From assembly GCF_019649055.1 (NCBI RefSeq), contig NW_026570238.1, forward strand, positions 372,001 to 436,000: a stretch of 64,000 nucleotides of DNA. Reading direction: 5' to 3'. Below, piece by piece: positions 23,841-35,274 of this stretch. A model generated the notes under the pieces. The model ran no database searches, was not told where the DNA came from, and saw only the letters and a list, made by a program, of their open reading frames with translations. Source of the stretch: Paramacrobiotus metropolitanus (lineage: Eukaryota; Tardigrada; Eutardigrada; Parachela; Macrobiotidae). The position numbers and the translations under genes were made by a program. Position 1 is the stretch's first letter, and every line of letters starts with the position of its first letter.

Positions 23841-26213
23841 CTAACGCTCCACTGAAGTTGAAAGAAGACACGAATTTCGAAAGAAAAAGAATATTAAACA
23901 TATAGAGTGATTATACGGTTTTGTACCATTCCGTGGTAGACGAGAAAGGAATTGTTGCCCGTGGGACATTGTGGACAGCGAAGCTGACGAAGGTTCTGCT
24001 CCGAAGTGTGTCTTGCAAGTTGCAACAAACCGTAACTGACCGTACAGCTTCTCACGAACTCTCAAAACGATTCGCCGTTAATAAACCGTTTCGAATAGCC
24101 GTAAACTGTAAATCATTAGCGAGCTTATGGGCGCAGCTAACTAACAATTAATAAATTGTGAATAATTGTAAAATTAACACTGAGAATACAAGATGCGTTA
24201 GAAGATCTGGAACACAATATCACCCAATGACTATCACTGCACGAGCCGGACAACGACTGTGTCCGTAATGTCGCATTACAGTATTTAGCGATGGGGAAGT
24301 TTAATTGTAAGACAGACACTTCTTCGGGATTTACATAACGCGCACACAGGAAATGTTATGTTATATTGAGTTTGTTACAATACTCTCCATATTTGACAGC
24401 GTAATATCAGTGCAGTAACAAACGCAATTTCGGAAGTTCTATTCTAAGTATTCTTTTGCTTTCGAAGAATTTGAAAAAAATAGTTCGGCAATTTGTTGAA
24501 CACATCCATGCCTTACCTTATGGTTAGCTCCTTATTAACCCTTACCGATACCTGTACCTGTACAGTAAAAGATGTTTAATGAGCGCTCGACAGCGCGAAT
24601 TATCCTGTACTGAAACTACTGATGGCTTTTGTAGCAGCCGAATGGCGAATTGTGCCATAGTACTCACATTGTTAAATTGTTCTGTGCGTCGTATTAATTC
24701 CGAATTATAAAATACATCTTCTCCTTGATTTTGGGGGAAGTCGTCTAGTAAATGGTGGAGCTGCCTCGAGGTCGCAGGCGCTACACCAGAGTTACACTTA
24801 AGCCTTAAAGGATGTCTCTTCCACTCCGTAATTCAGATTTCAGACTACGAACATGAATACTCAAGTTCTACACTTCTGCTGATATCACCACGAGTACAGA
24901 GGTAGAAGAGTGTAGAAGTACTGTAGCACCATAACGTTTTGTATTGACAACAAAATTATCCAAGATATTATTGTGAATAATTTTATGGTTTATTGTTAGA
25001 TCGGATTTAAAAAATACGAACCCAGACCTGTCGAAAACTCGCGGGTTGATGTCAGTGGAAATAAAAATTTCGGGCCATCAGAGTAAAGTAACCTAACGGT
25101 ACGAATACGAGTGTTACTTACAGACAAAACCTGTAAAAAAATATCGAAAGGAATATAAACACGTGCATTCTTTATTGTCGTTCGTTTTTCTTAAGGAAAC
25201 TAAATCGCTCCGGTACCGACAGAAAAAATCCAAGCCATATAATGCAGGCATACTAATGAGCACTACTTTATACTAACATGACCTTAATTTCTTGGTTTTT
25301 TAGTACCAGAAAACTGCACGAGACCCGTTTGTCTCCAAATTATAATTATTTGTGGTAACTACGGGTAGAATGCATTTCCTAAAAAGTCTCAAAAGTAAAT
25401 CTGTAATGAATCTCGTAAAATCAGTCTGTACCTCGTAAAATTGTACAGCGATCCAAATTCCCATTACTTAAATTTTTATGACTACATCTTCGAAGACACT
25501 ACATACGTCTTAGCGCGAGCTGAAGAGTAAAAAAACACCTGTTACAGAATTGACTTAACAGGAAAACTGGAATTTCCAGCGGTGGGCCTTTAATTACGGA
25601 CACGAGAAAAAAAGCATTCTTCGGATGAGAGCTATTAGTTGTTGCTTCCCATTTTTTTGAGCAATCGACATTCAACACTAGCATATGAATAAAACACTAC
25701 CAGTTGCAAGTTTGCCAGATGACCAGGACGAACCCACAATTTCCAAAACTTTTTATTCTCTCAAACAATCATAAGCTCAAGAACTCGTCTTGAGTATTAT
25801 TGCTGTCGAGTAACATGTAAACCTGTGCATACAATAAACTGCAGCATCACAATCACAAACCGTGAAGCATAATATACAAACTATTTCAAATACTGTGATA
25901 CAACGCTAAACCACAAATGCTGTTAAATTTGCAACCACAAAGAATAAAAAGCCCGGCCGGCTAATACAAGTTCTAAAACATAAAACGATAATGAAGTTAT
26001 CAGTCGAAAACGAGCGGTTCACAAACAGAAACAACTCGAAACTCATAACAACTGTCCGCCAGGCCTAGGCCGGCAGTAATCAACAACTACTCGTAGTTCT
26101 ACACTACAGCTTTAAATATAAAATAAGATGCGCGTCCATTCCGAAGAGGCACAAAGTAACTTCCCAAACCAACGACATGTGCACGCAAACGGCGAAACGT
26201 AACAAAGGTCACT
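23841..26213. other. Large intergenic region
   Basis: About 2.4 kb with no exon showing family similarity on either strand. It is AT-rich, with the usual scatter of GTAC palindromes. It should hold the 5' region of the AT-hook gene and the 3' UTR of the ELAV-like gene. Confidence 0.35.
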
Positions 26214-29200
26214 TCAACGCGTTCTGAACCGGGGATTCTGCTTCAACGTAGTTTTACGTCGAACCACGATATCGCGACCTCTCCATTTGCAGCCTGTTAA
26301 TATAATATAAAATGCAGTCTGAATCATGATCTCATTTAAACACATATTACAGAAGCCTATCGTCTGAAAATTTACCATGGAGAGCTTCAATCACCCGATC
26401 GGCTTCCGAACTGTTCAACAATTCCACGAAACTATACTTCATTCCATAGCTCGACGCGCGGTAGTTTCGGCTAGTTTTACGCAGCAGCAACTAAATGCGA
26501 AAAAATTTGTTCAAGGCACGTACAACCAAGGCGGTATTTCTCAAAAATGAAAAGTTGTGGTCGAGGAATTACACTAGAAAAGATTTCACATAACAACCTT
26601 CCTGCTAAGTATCGATGAGTCAATGCTACAGATCTAGAATTGTTGAATAATTGTGGTTAGGATTAATTAACTGTTTGGATTTTTACCTCAACATTCGACA
26701 CTGTGGTGCCGTATCGCGCAAACAGTTCACGCAAATCCTCTGGGGTCACACTCTCATCCAGATTGCCGACATACAGTGACACAGGGTCACCAACGAACTG
26801 AACCACGGAAGGAGATGGGAAGACTGGATCAGTGAAGCTAAAGGAAACAGACAAATTAGTGCCAAGATCCTTTTTTAAGGCATTTTGTGCAGATTCAGTT
26901 CTACCAACCATGCGCTTTGAATTAAATAAAATACCACATCTCACATAATATCGATATAAAATTAGTATACCTGGGCGCGATCTGAGCGTAACTGGGAGCG
27001 TTTTGCACTGAATGCATGTTAATGCCCATCGGTGCGTAAGGAACCAGGTTGTTGACCGTGCTGTTGTAAATTCCGAATGCTGAAGGATATACTAACCTGC
27101 TAACAATAAATAGCGATAAATTCTTCCGGAAGATTACCGAACAATGACAAACGCGATGATCTCACCCGAAACCGGCATCTCCACCATGCGTAACAATCAT
27201 TCCCGCAGGACTCGAAGCAGGATTTTCCAGTTGTGTGTACGCTGGGTACGGTTGATACGCGTTACCGCTGCCACAAGATACGCAAACCATAAGCATTTTC
27301 AACACATTTACTAGTTACCAATACTATACGATAAAGACTGTCAAAATAATAGTAAAAGCAGCAGATCACGTCAGATTTATGGCGGTAAGTAATGTTTTAA
27401 CACTGCTACATAATCACATACCAATGCAAACTGATATCACACTGAACATTTTCATGTTCGACTGTGGATGATTCACTTTCCGAATTAGCAGAACGATGAC
27501 TGAAATCCACCAGAAGTGTATGACCCTGTAAATGGAAGTAAACCTGTGATCATGCAAGGGATCTAAATATCACTGCAAACAAGCATTCACGCACATCTAT
27601 CTGACGGCTATTCAACAATTTGCGAGCGGAAGCTGCTTCTGCAGCAGTGTTAAATCTGACGAACCCCACTCCTTTGCTGTGCCCTACAAAAAGAAAGGTC
27701 ACACAAAATAAAAAATCTTTGATAATTACAGTATGATAAAACAATACAAGGTCTATAAACCGGTACCAGGCCAGGCGTTTCTGTGCTTTAAAGATTTCAA
27801 AACCCGGACAATTATTTTACCATGATAACCAACAAGCCGAGCAGGCGTACTCACCAGTCACTGCTTCTTTCAAAATGCGAACGGAAATGACCTTTCCGAG
27901 TTTGGAAAAGTATTCGGAAATCTCTCCCTCGTACCAGGTAGTTGGCAGTCCTCTCACGTACAGATTGGCGTTCTTGATTTCTTCCCTCCGGGGTCTCGCT
28001 CTGCTAACCTGAAATTACATAACGTTCCGTACATCACAGTTGGGTGTACCAGTGTCAGTTGCCAAAACTACCACTTTTCGTGGAAACTACTACTGCACTA
28101 GTGGAAAGCTGAAAAGTCCTGAAATTTTGAAAAAGTACCATAAAATAATCAAAGTTTAGGATCTCAAGTGTGTACTTACAACGTACAACGTTACATTTAT
28201 ACTTGTATATCCACGAGCATTTCCAAAGGTTGAACAGAATTGTTCGAAACTTCGAATTAATTGGAAATAAAATTAAAATCAAATTCTCCACATGCGCAGT
28301 ACAGGCTTCAAAAATGTAGTACACATTTCATGACGTATCAATATTGTAACGTCGCTTCAGGAGCACCTTATTATTGCAAAAAGCACTATTGCAAAAAGGT
28401 ACTGTATTGCATTATTGCAAAAAGGTACTGTACTGTACGGTACATACCGGCATACCGTACCGTGAAAAGACTACGTAGACAGAGTAGCAGCAGTTTCATT
28501 ATACCGAAATTTAAAAATTATGAATTATTGATATTGCTATTACAGAACATGGAGAAAGCAGATGAAAAGCAAGAATCAAGAGAAACTTTTAGATTTTTCA
28601 AAATATAACAGATACCTGCGAATTGTAATGTACTGTAATGGATATTTTCCCGAAACATTCATTCATACCTTGATCGTCTTATTGGAAATTCGCATCCCAT
28701 TAAGTTTTTCAATCGCTTTCTCCGCCGACTGCTGATGACGAAAATCCACAAATCCGTACCCCAACGAGTTACCTGATGGTGAGAAGAAAATTGCATGAAA
28801 TGCATCATATCAGGATTACGCTTTTCGGAGAAGGGGAAATTATTTTGGGATAATATCTATTTACTTAACCAGTAAGTACTGCAATGACAGTGCTAATTGT
28901 AACTTTGTAAGGGCTGAAATGCATTGTACTGTACTTACGAATAATCGTTAGAATCGTTACTTACTCGTGTAATTATGATTTACTTACGTACGTACCTGCA
29001 TAACATAAGATAAATTTACTGATTTCACTTGTGCTCCGGAATTTTATTTGAATCTAAGACATTGTTAATACGTAACTGAAAATCCAACAAAATAACGTTG
29101 AAAGTTGAAACTCATGATAAATACTATATTTGTATCACAAACCTCAAACATCACTCAAACATCACTCAAACCAGTTTCATGCACTTGATACTATAATATG

Positions 29201-30042
29201 ATACATCCACTGACGATTTCAGATTCCTGTACTCGGAAATGCTCAGTCTTTTTAATATTATTAAGTTTATAGTTATTAATAACATTTCCATTTATTCTGC
29301 AGCCGAATGACCGACAAACACTGGCCTGAAAAAACTTCGTACGCGGGCACTGTTACGCGACAAACACCATGGAAAAATAATCGTATTAAAGCAAAAATGA
29401 AAATGCAGCAGGGGCCATGGCTTCAAATTCAAAGAATTAATTTTACATTTTAAGTAAATTAAAAATTAAATTATTACAGCAAAGTAAATTAAATTAAAGA
29501 AAATCGGACAACGACCTAACCTAATGGTAACTATTGATGTTCTTACTCGTACCGGTACGTACAGCGTTCAAAATTTTTTTGAATTTAATTACGGTGCCTC
29601 GACTTACGGTAACGGTACAAAGTATAGTTCTCAACCAACCGGAAGTTGCGCATAAACGGTTTTCAGGCGTACGCATACATGTACTTATTCGACGCTACTA
29701 CGACAGATCGATAAAAATAAAATATAAAATTAATGGTTTCAGAAAGTGCGAAAGCGAAGTTCCAGTGTCTGTGTACTGCTTTAAGGGACATGTACCGGGC
29801 AAAGAAGGAATCCAGACTGAATTTAACTCTTTACTCGTAGTTTTTGTATAGTTCTCCATAATCTCTATGCAAACTGCAAGTAACCTTCGCTCACCTGTGG
29901 ATTTGTCCCGCACCACACGACAAGACGTTATGTCCCCGAAGGGCTTACTGGCCGCACGCAGTTCCTGATCGCGCCATTCTTGGGGCAGATACAGAAAAAT
30001 CAGATTTGTCCTCGATTCCCCATGGCCATCATCCGTTTCCAT
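26214..30042 (-). CDS. ELAV/Hu-like RNA-binding protein, three RRMs
   Basis: From ATG at 30042 the protein has a very short head and then RRM1 ([12 protein letters not shown], completed by the exon at about 28770 with SLGYGFVDF and [18 protein letters not shown]), RRM2 ([13 protein letters not shown] at about 27940, completed by KGVGFVRF at about 27660), a long linker rich in Pro, Tyr and Gly, and RRM3 ([18 protein letters not shown] at about 26760, completed at about 26480-26380). The tandem RRM1-RRM2 with the S(Y/R)ARP linker is the ELAV/Hu (and Sex-lethal) arrangement; these proteins bind AU-rich RNA and control splicing and stability. RRM3 has an intact RNP2 but a poor RNP1 (YSFVEL). The stop is at 26214-26216 after a basic tail. 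Introns are as long as 1.1 kb. Confidence 0.85.
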
Positions 30043-30607
30043 CTTTACTGGAAAAGCAGGACAAATCTGGGTGAGATGACTTTATAAACTAAGTTTCCTA
30101 ACGCTGTTAATTAAAATTCTCAATTTAGGAAACACAGCGGCGGGTTTGTATGTTGAGGCGGAACAACTAAAAGAGAACTCAAGAAATCTACGAAGCGTTT
30201 ACTCTTGTAGATGTGAACAAGGAAGCTGCTGAGGTATAAGATGTGGGCACAGAATCGCAGAATTGCATTTATGATTTTATCTGTGTGGGAATGAAGAGAT
30301 AGCGCAGCGTTGAGACCAAACTGCGCAAAAAACCACAAAGGAAACCGACAGGAGAAAAGCCGCGCCTTGTATAAGGCCGGCTTTAAGGGATGTACATGTG
30401 ATAAGAACAGGGCGTTTGGGCGGACCAATGAAAGTGAAATGACCAATTCATCTGTGTGCGACCACTTACGGCCACCTACGAAATCTCACATTGGGTAGAG
30501 AAGTACAAAGAATCTGATATCTGATATCTACCTTGACCTCTACGGCTCTACTCCTGTTGTTAGTACGTACTACTCTATGGGGCAGTTAGTCGTCGACTTT
30601 TTTGCGT
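30043..30607. other. 5' flank of the ELAV-like gene
   Basis: It is upstream of the minus-strand ELAV-like start and should hold its promoter. No exon is recognised. It ends at the tandem duplication that opens the repeat-rich region. Confidence 0.35.
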
Positions 30608-30741
30608 TTGTGATGTTGTATCTCGTATTTAAGGCTAGTGTTAAGCCAGTTAAAAAGACGATATGCCACTGCACTTGTGATGTTGTATCTCGTATTTAAG
30701 GCTAGTGTTAAGCCAGTTAAAAAGACGATATGCCACTGCAC
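30608..30741. repeat. 67-bp tandem duplication
   Basis: Two adjacent copies of a 67-bp unit (30608-30674 and 30675-30741), starting TTGTGATGTTGTATCTCG and ending GCCACTGCAC. They appear identical. The unit adjoins the left inverted arm of the repeat region and shares its GCCACTGCAC end with that arm. Confidence 0.85.
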
Positions 30742-31115
30742 TTGTTTTCGCATCTCTGGTGTGGCTGTCGTGGTGCGCTTTACCGTGAAAAGTAGCGCGC
30801 AACCCCGGCTGGTTCCGTGCTTTATGAAAGTGTTCGATTTCATCCAATCCGCTAATGTTAGAACTTAAAAAATACAAAAAAAATGTAAGAACGAAAACAA
30901 GAAGTTTATAAGTAAAAAGTTTTTGCGGAAAAGAGATATAAACGGATATTAACGATTCAAGCTTTTTGCGTTTAACATAGAAGTCTACGGCAAACCGCTC
31001 CATAGACGACTATGTTAAACGCAGAAAGCTTAAATCGTCAATATCTTCTTTCCCCGGAAACTTTTTGCTTAGAAACTACAGTAAAACCTCCTCGTACGTA
31101 CACTCCCAAGATACG
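30735..31115. repeat. Left arm of a large inverted repeat, interrupted by a hairpin
   Basis: The stretch 30735-30895 plus 31078-31115 is similar, in reverse complement, to about 34720-34985. Shared landmarks are a GGTTGCGCGCTAC block, AAAGTGTTC and the AAGATACGTACACCTC end. Both arms keep a short open frame with the peptide pattern SGLDExEHFxK and GLRAT, suggesting decay from a once-coding transposable element. The arms differ by substitutions and small gaps. Confidence 0.7.
30900..31081. repeat. Long hairpin (palindromic insertion)
   Basis: Arms of about 80 bp (30900-30978 and 31005-31081) are reverse complements with few mismatches, ending at the loop with GCGTTTAACATAG and CTATGTTAAACGC. 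The loop is about 26 bp. The right inverted arm of the wider region lacks this sequence, so the hairpin looks like a later insertion into the left arm. Confidence 0.8.
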
Positions 31116-31261
31116 TACACCTCTCACTTAAGTACGAAAAATTCTGTACCGAAACTCTCCGTAGACTACAGTACAGGGGGGAACCTCTACGTGACGTACA
31201 CCTCTACGATGCGTACACGTACACTTTTGCCCTCTGTACCTGTACCTGTACCTGTACGGCC

Positions 31262-33651
31262 AGGTGCTTATGGCGGGCACCCGCCTTGGCGGGTGCAATA
31301 AGGCGGGTTTCAGTATCAGTGGCGGGCACCGCCGAATTGCACATTGCACTGAGGCATCAAGTGCGCTGCACTTGCCTAATCGGTAGTGCAGTTCTACTTG
31401 CCACGAGCCTTTTAATTTTAAAAGCTTTTGTGTATTCGTCTTTTTGTTTTTCGTAACTAAACTCGTTCTTTTAAAACTGTAACTCAAAAAAACGAACGTT
31501 TTGTAGTCTTTCTATTTGTTTTAACTGTCCTGCATGTAGGCAACACGTTCAATCACGTGACCACCTGAAAACAGAAAAGGATCAAGGATGTGAAGCTATA
31601 TGACGTGGATCGCTTTGACACCTTCAAAATTTATGTTTTTTTGTAAAGTTGAATATAAAAACCAACGTAGCCTGACACCATATATATTTTTTCAAGCAGC
31701 CGTTATATATGGTTATCTACTTTAAAGCACCAAACAAACTAAAATGACCTTTATATAAAAATTAACAGCAAGAATTAAGAATGGTGAGTTACGTAGATAA
31801 GAAAAAGTGCCCAAATTTTAACATAACAGTAGGCTTCGCAAATCGGTCTCGAAACGTACAGAATGATATTGTCAGTGGTAGCTATTTAGCAGGCATAATG
31901 TATTTAAATGCTCAAGAAACCGTACCGTATTCCCACAGAGTCTCGGGCATACTCTGATGCCCGGAAATTAAGCAAATATCATTCTAATAATTACGATTTT
32001 TTATCGCTAATGAAAAAATTTAACATTCGATCAAGTCTTCTAGCCGTACCGTTAAAATTTACGAGATATTCAGGCTGCCAGTCAGAGAATAGCTACAGCA
32101 AACGCAATTCGGTCTACTAACTGCTTACATATATGTAAACCGTTTTTGCTTTAGTCCCATACAACCTTGTTTGACACAATGATGGTTTCAAAAACAAATT
32201 AAAAAAGGTTTCAAGCTGTATCACATAAAAAGGTTGAGAAAAACGCGATTTACTCAACGCTTTTATTTTTATTACTGCAGTTTGCCAAATTTTTTTCATT
32301 AATTAAGGCCACAGCCTAAGTGTTTTTTACATTCATTTACTTTATCACAGAACATTCTTTTACAGTACCTGTTTTGATCTTCGAATTCGAGCGAAATTGG
32401 AAAGGCTTATTTAAAATGCATTCTTTTAATAAAAAGCGGTTATCAGATTTAGGCTGTGGCCTAAGTTGGTAGCCTGAATCAAAACGTTTCACGAAACAAT
32501 CCTTTGAATTTTGGTTGCAGCCTATTTCGTTACAGTATACTACAGGCTTTCCGTTTGATATCAAGAAATGCTGTTACCTTTTAGCTTCCGCAAGTAAAGA
32601 TTGCAATTGTAAGACCGTTTTAGGATTGAAGGAAAATTGGTTTTCCCTTTCAAAGTGCCTCTTTTTTGGTTCCGCTTCGGTCGAAAATTGTTTCTCAAAG
32701 CAGCTGCTTTGATCGCTTCGTTTTTTCAAATATCAATAAAATCATCTTGTTGTTCTAAGCGATAAAAGCTCATAAGCACGTGCTTAAAAAATGATATCTT
32801 TTATTATTTTTTTTTGCGTCTCACAACAACTTATAAATGAAAGCCATATAATTGGCTCTGTAATGCGCTAACGTTGGACAGTTATTTAAAAAACCAAACT
32901 GATTACATAAATGCATAATTTGGCTTGCTCTAAAGTATTAATAATTTTTTCAGTGCATAAATGCACAAAATGGCATCGCTGTTAACTGTAGACGGCTACA
33001 ATTAAAAATTAAATTAACCTGGCGCTGCTCCAAACCGTAGGCGTAAATACTGGTGCTTGTTAGGAGAAGTTGCCATCTCGTATTTGAATGCGGAATGTTC
33101 GTTTATTTATTAGTATCAAACTGCTTGTCCTAATTTTATAACTGTCATCGTCTCCACGCAAGCGTTTTAAAAACAAAATATATATTTAAATATTTTGCGT
33201 CTGTGCTTTCACCTTTGTATTTTTGTATAAAAGAAATTAATTCGTTTTAGTGATTTAAAAAACACCTGCTAAGTTTAAGTGAATGCTGGAGCCAGTAGAA
33301 TAAATCCGCAGTCAAAGTAATGGGTCACTGGGACATTTATCCTGCATTGCATATTTTTTAAATTATAACTAAGCAGCTTAACAAATCGATTTAGAAAGAT
33401 CTGGGTAAATCTTTTTTGTAAACAATACTGTAAGGGTTGGTTTAAAAGTATCAATAATCATAAAGCGTGGAGTAGCGTTAGCAAGTTCCTTGCTACCGCT
33501 AGTTATGACTCGCACTAGCAACTTGGATGCGCAGCTAGCGGGAAAGTGCACTGTGCAAATGCATTTCTGCATTGCCCGCTACCGATGCCCGCCTGGTGGT
33601 TTACACCCGCCTTATCGCACCCGCCTTGGCGGGTGCCCGCCATAAGCACCA
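31262..33651. mobile_element. Candidate non-autonomous DNA transposon with GC-rich terminal inverted repeats
   Basis: The left end reads GGTGCTTATGGCGGGCACCC from 31263, and the reverse complement of the right end at 33650 reads the same, continuing for about 50 bp with few differences (CCGCC, GGCGGGTGC, ATAAGGCGGGT). Each end also folds on itself (CACCCGCC/GGCGGGTG). GGCC flanks both ends (31258-31261 and 33652-33655) and may be a 4-bp target duplication. The 2.4-kb interior is AT-rich with no transposase-length ORF, so the element would depend on enzymes encoded elsewhere. The family is unknown. Confidence 0.55.
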
Positions 33652-33676
33652 GGCCCTCTCTCGGTACCGCCTAAGC

Positions 33677-34359
33677 TAGAGATGGCAACGGCTTAGCCGA
33701 GGCCGGCTAAGCCGCGGCTTAGCCGGCTATTGGCCAGCCGACTGACGGTTTTTGCAAGCCGTAGCCGACGTCAGGTCGGCTGCTTAAGCCGGATGAGACT
33801 TCAGCCAGCCGCAGCTTAGCCGGCGGCCGACTCGGCTGAAGCGGCTTGAACGGCGGCCTCGTTGTGCAATTTTTGGCGGTAAAGATGGCGCCACCGAGTC
33901 ACTTTGAGTCACATTTTCTTCGGTTTGCGCCTAATTTCTGTCGCTTTCGCTCGTGATATTGTTAAACTCGGCCGTCATGATGCCATTTCAGCAGCAATGA
34001 CGCCATTAACTGTAAAAAATTATGGAATTTTATCTCGTTCAGACTCGGAATTCCCGAATAACCGCTGTTTTTCGGCTTCGAAAGTTTTGAAAAACCGTGC
34101 TTTCACAACATAAACGGAACAGCTTCTAATTTTTGGTGATTTAACTGCACTTTGCAACGTTATTTTCAAAATTTTGCAAAATTTTTTAAAGCGAGAAAAT
34201 AAACGGCTTAGCCGGCCGCCAGCCGGCTAAGCCGGCTGGAAAATTTGGTCAGCCGCTCTAGCCGGCTGAGACTTCCAGCCGCGTTGAGTTAGCCGGCTAA
34301 GGGCTTCAGCCGGCCGTCAGCCGAAAGGTCAGCCGTTTAGCCGACCGTTGCCATCTCTA
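33677..34359. mobile_element. hAT-like MITE with 8-bp target duplication
   Basis: The terminal inverted repeats are TAGAGATGGCAACGG at 33677 and its exact complement ending at 34359. The 8-bp sequence GCCTAAGC flanks the element on both sides (33669-33676 and 34360-34367). An 8-bp duplication with ends of the form YARNG is the known hallmark of hAT transposons. The 683-bp element has no transposase; both subterminal zones are dense with GGCTTAGCC/AGCCGGCT repeats able to pair with each other. It sits just outside the GGTGCTTATGG element, inside the wider inverted-repeat region. Confidence 0.85.
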
Positions 34360-34699
34360 GCCTAAGCACTAAACTGTACGCAATCACCTCGAACATGCGT
34401 ACACTGGCGAGTACGAATTTGATTTTTTAAAATATCCGATGGGAAAATCGTGAAAAAACAAAGAAGTTAGCTCAGAGTTGTAGGTTGTCTTTTGTTCTGA
34501 ACTGATTCGGACGATGTTTCCTGTTCGAAGTGTGTAGGAGAAACTTTTCCGCCTGCTGTAATAAGAAAAAAATTTGTGCGAACTAATGCAGCATATCCAT
34601 TTCAGAACTGCACGCTGTGTGCAGTATAGTTGCATGCAGTATACTGAGCACTCCGCAGTGGGCAGTGCCCTCATTATACGGTCGCCCCCCAGGGGGGCT

Positions 34700-34985
34700 T
34701 GGGGGTGGCGATTCTGTGTTACGTACACCTCTAAGTTACGTACGAAATTTTTTGAACGGAGGTGTACGTATCTTGGAGGTTTTCACTGTATTTATTTTCA
34801 TTCTTAGATTTTCTGCATTTTTTAGTTATAATTTGAGTGGATTAGATGAAGCTGAACACTTTCGAAAAACACCGAACCTGCAGGGGTTGCGCGCTACACA
34901 GGACGGGACGACAACCAACCCGGAGATGTCAAAGCAAGTGCAGAGTCTGCACTGCAGACTGTGCAGTGGCATACGACTGTATGCA
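34700..34985. repeat. Right arm of the large inverted repeat
   Basis: It is the reverse-complement partner of 30735-31115, without the hairpin insertion. The open frame reads SGLDEAEHFRKTPNLQGLRAT, matching the left arm's SGLDEIEHFHKARN...GLRAT. It is followed by a GTGCAG/CTGCAC-rich stretch of short inverted repeats (34938-35000). Confidence 0.65.
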
Positions 34986-35274
34986 GACTGTAAGCAGACA
35001 GTAAGCTTGAAAATTTTATTTACTTACAGTATTTGAATTTGTATTATTTGTTTCAAATATGTCAGATGGGTTATTAATTTTATTCTGGCTTTGTTAGTAT
35101 CGTCATATAGTTGATTTATTGGTGGTGTACTGTCTTAATTGTAGCAATTATCGTGCAGCGGCACAGACGCTATGGCGCTAGGGTAGCTGTCGAAGGTTCT
35201 TGAATCTGGATCCTTGAATCTTGATTTGAAAAGCTCAGGGGTTGTTCAGTGCCAGTATCTCGCTACAGTTTAAC

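Noticed and set aside
31258-31261. GGCC called firmly as a 4-bp target duplication of the GGTGCTTATGG element
   Set aside because: Four GC bases next to a GC-rich terminal repeat can match by chance, so it is kept only as a possibility.
31128-31487. 119-codon minus-strand ORF
   Set aside because: It is produced by the GC-rich terminal repeat and the CTGTAC microsatellite; there is no domain and the frame crosses the transposon border.
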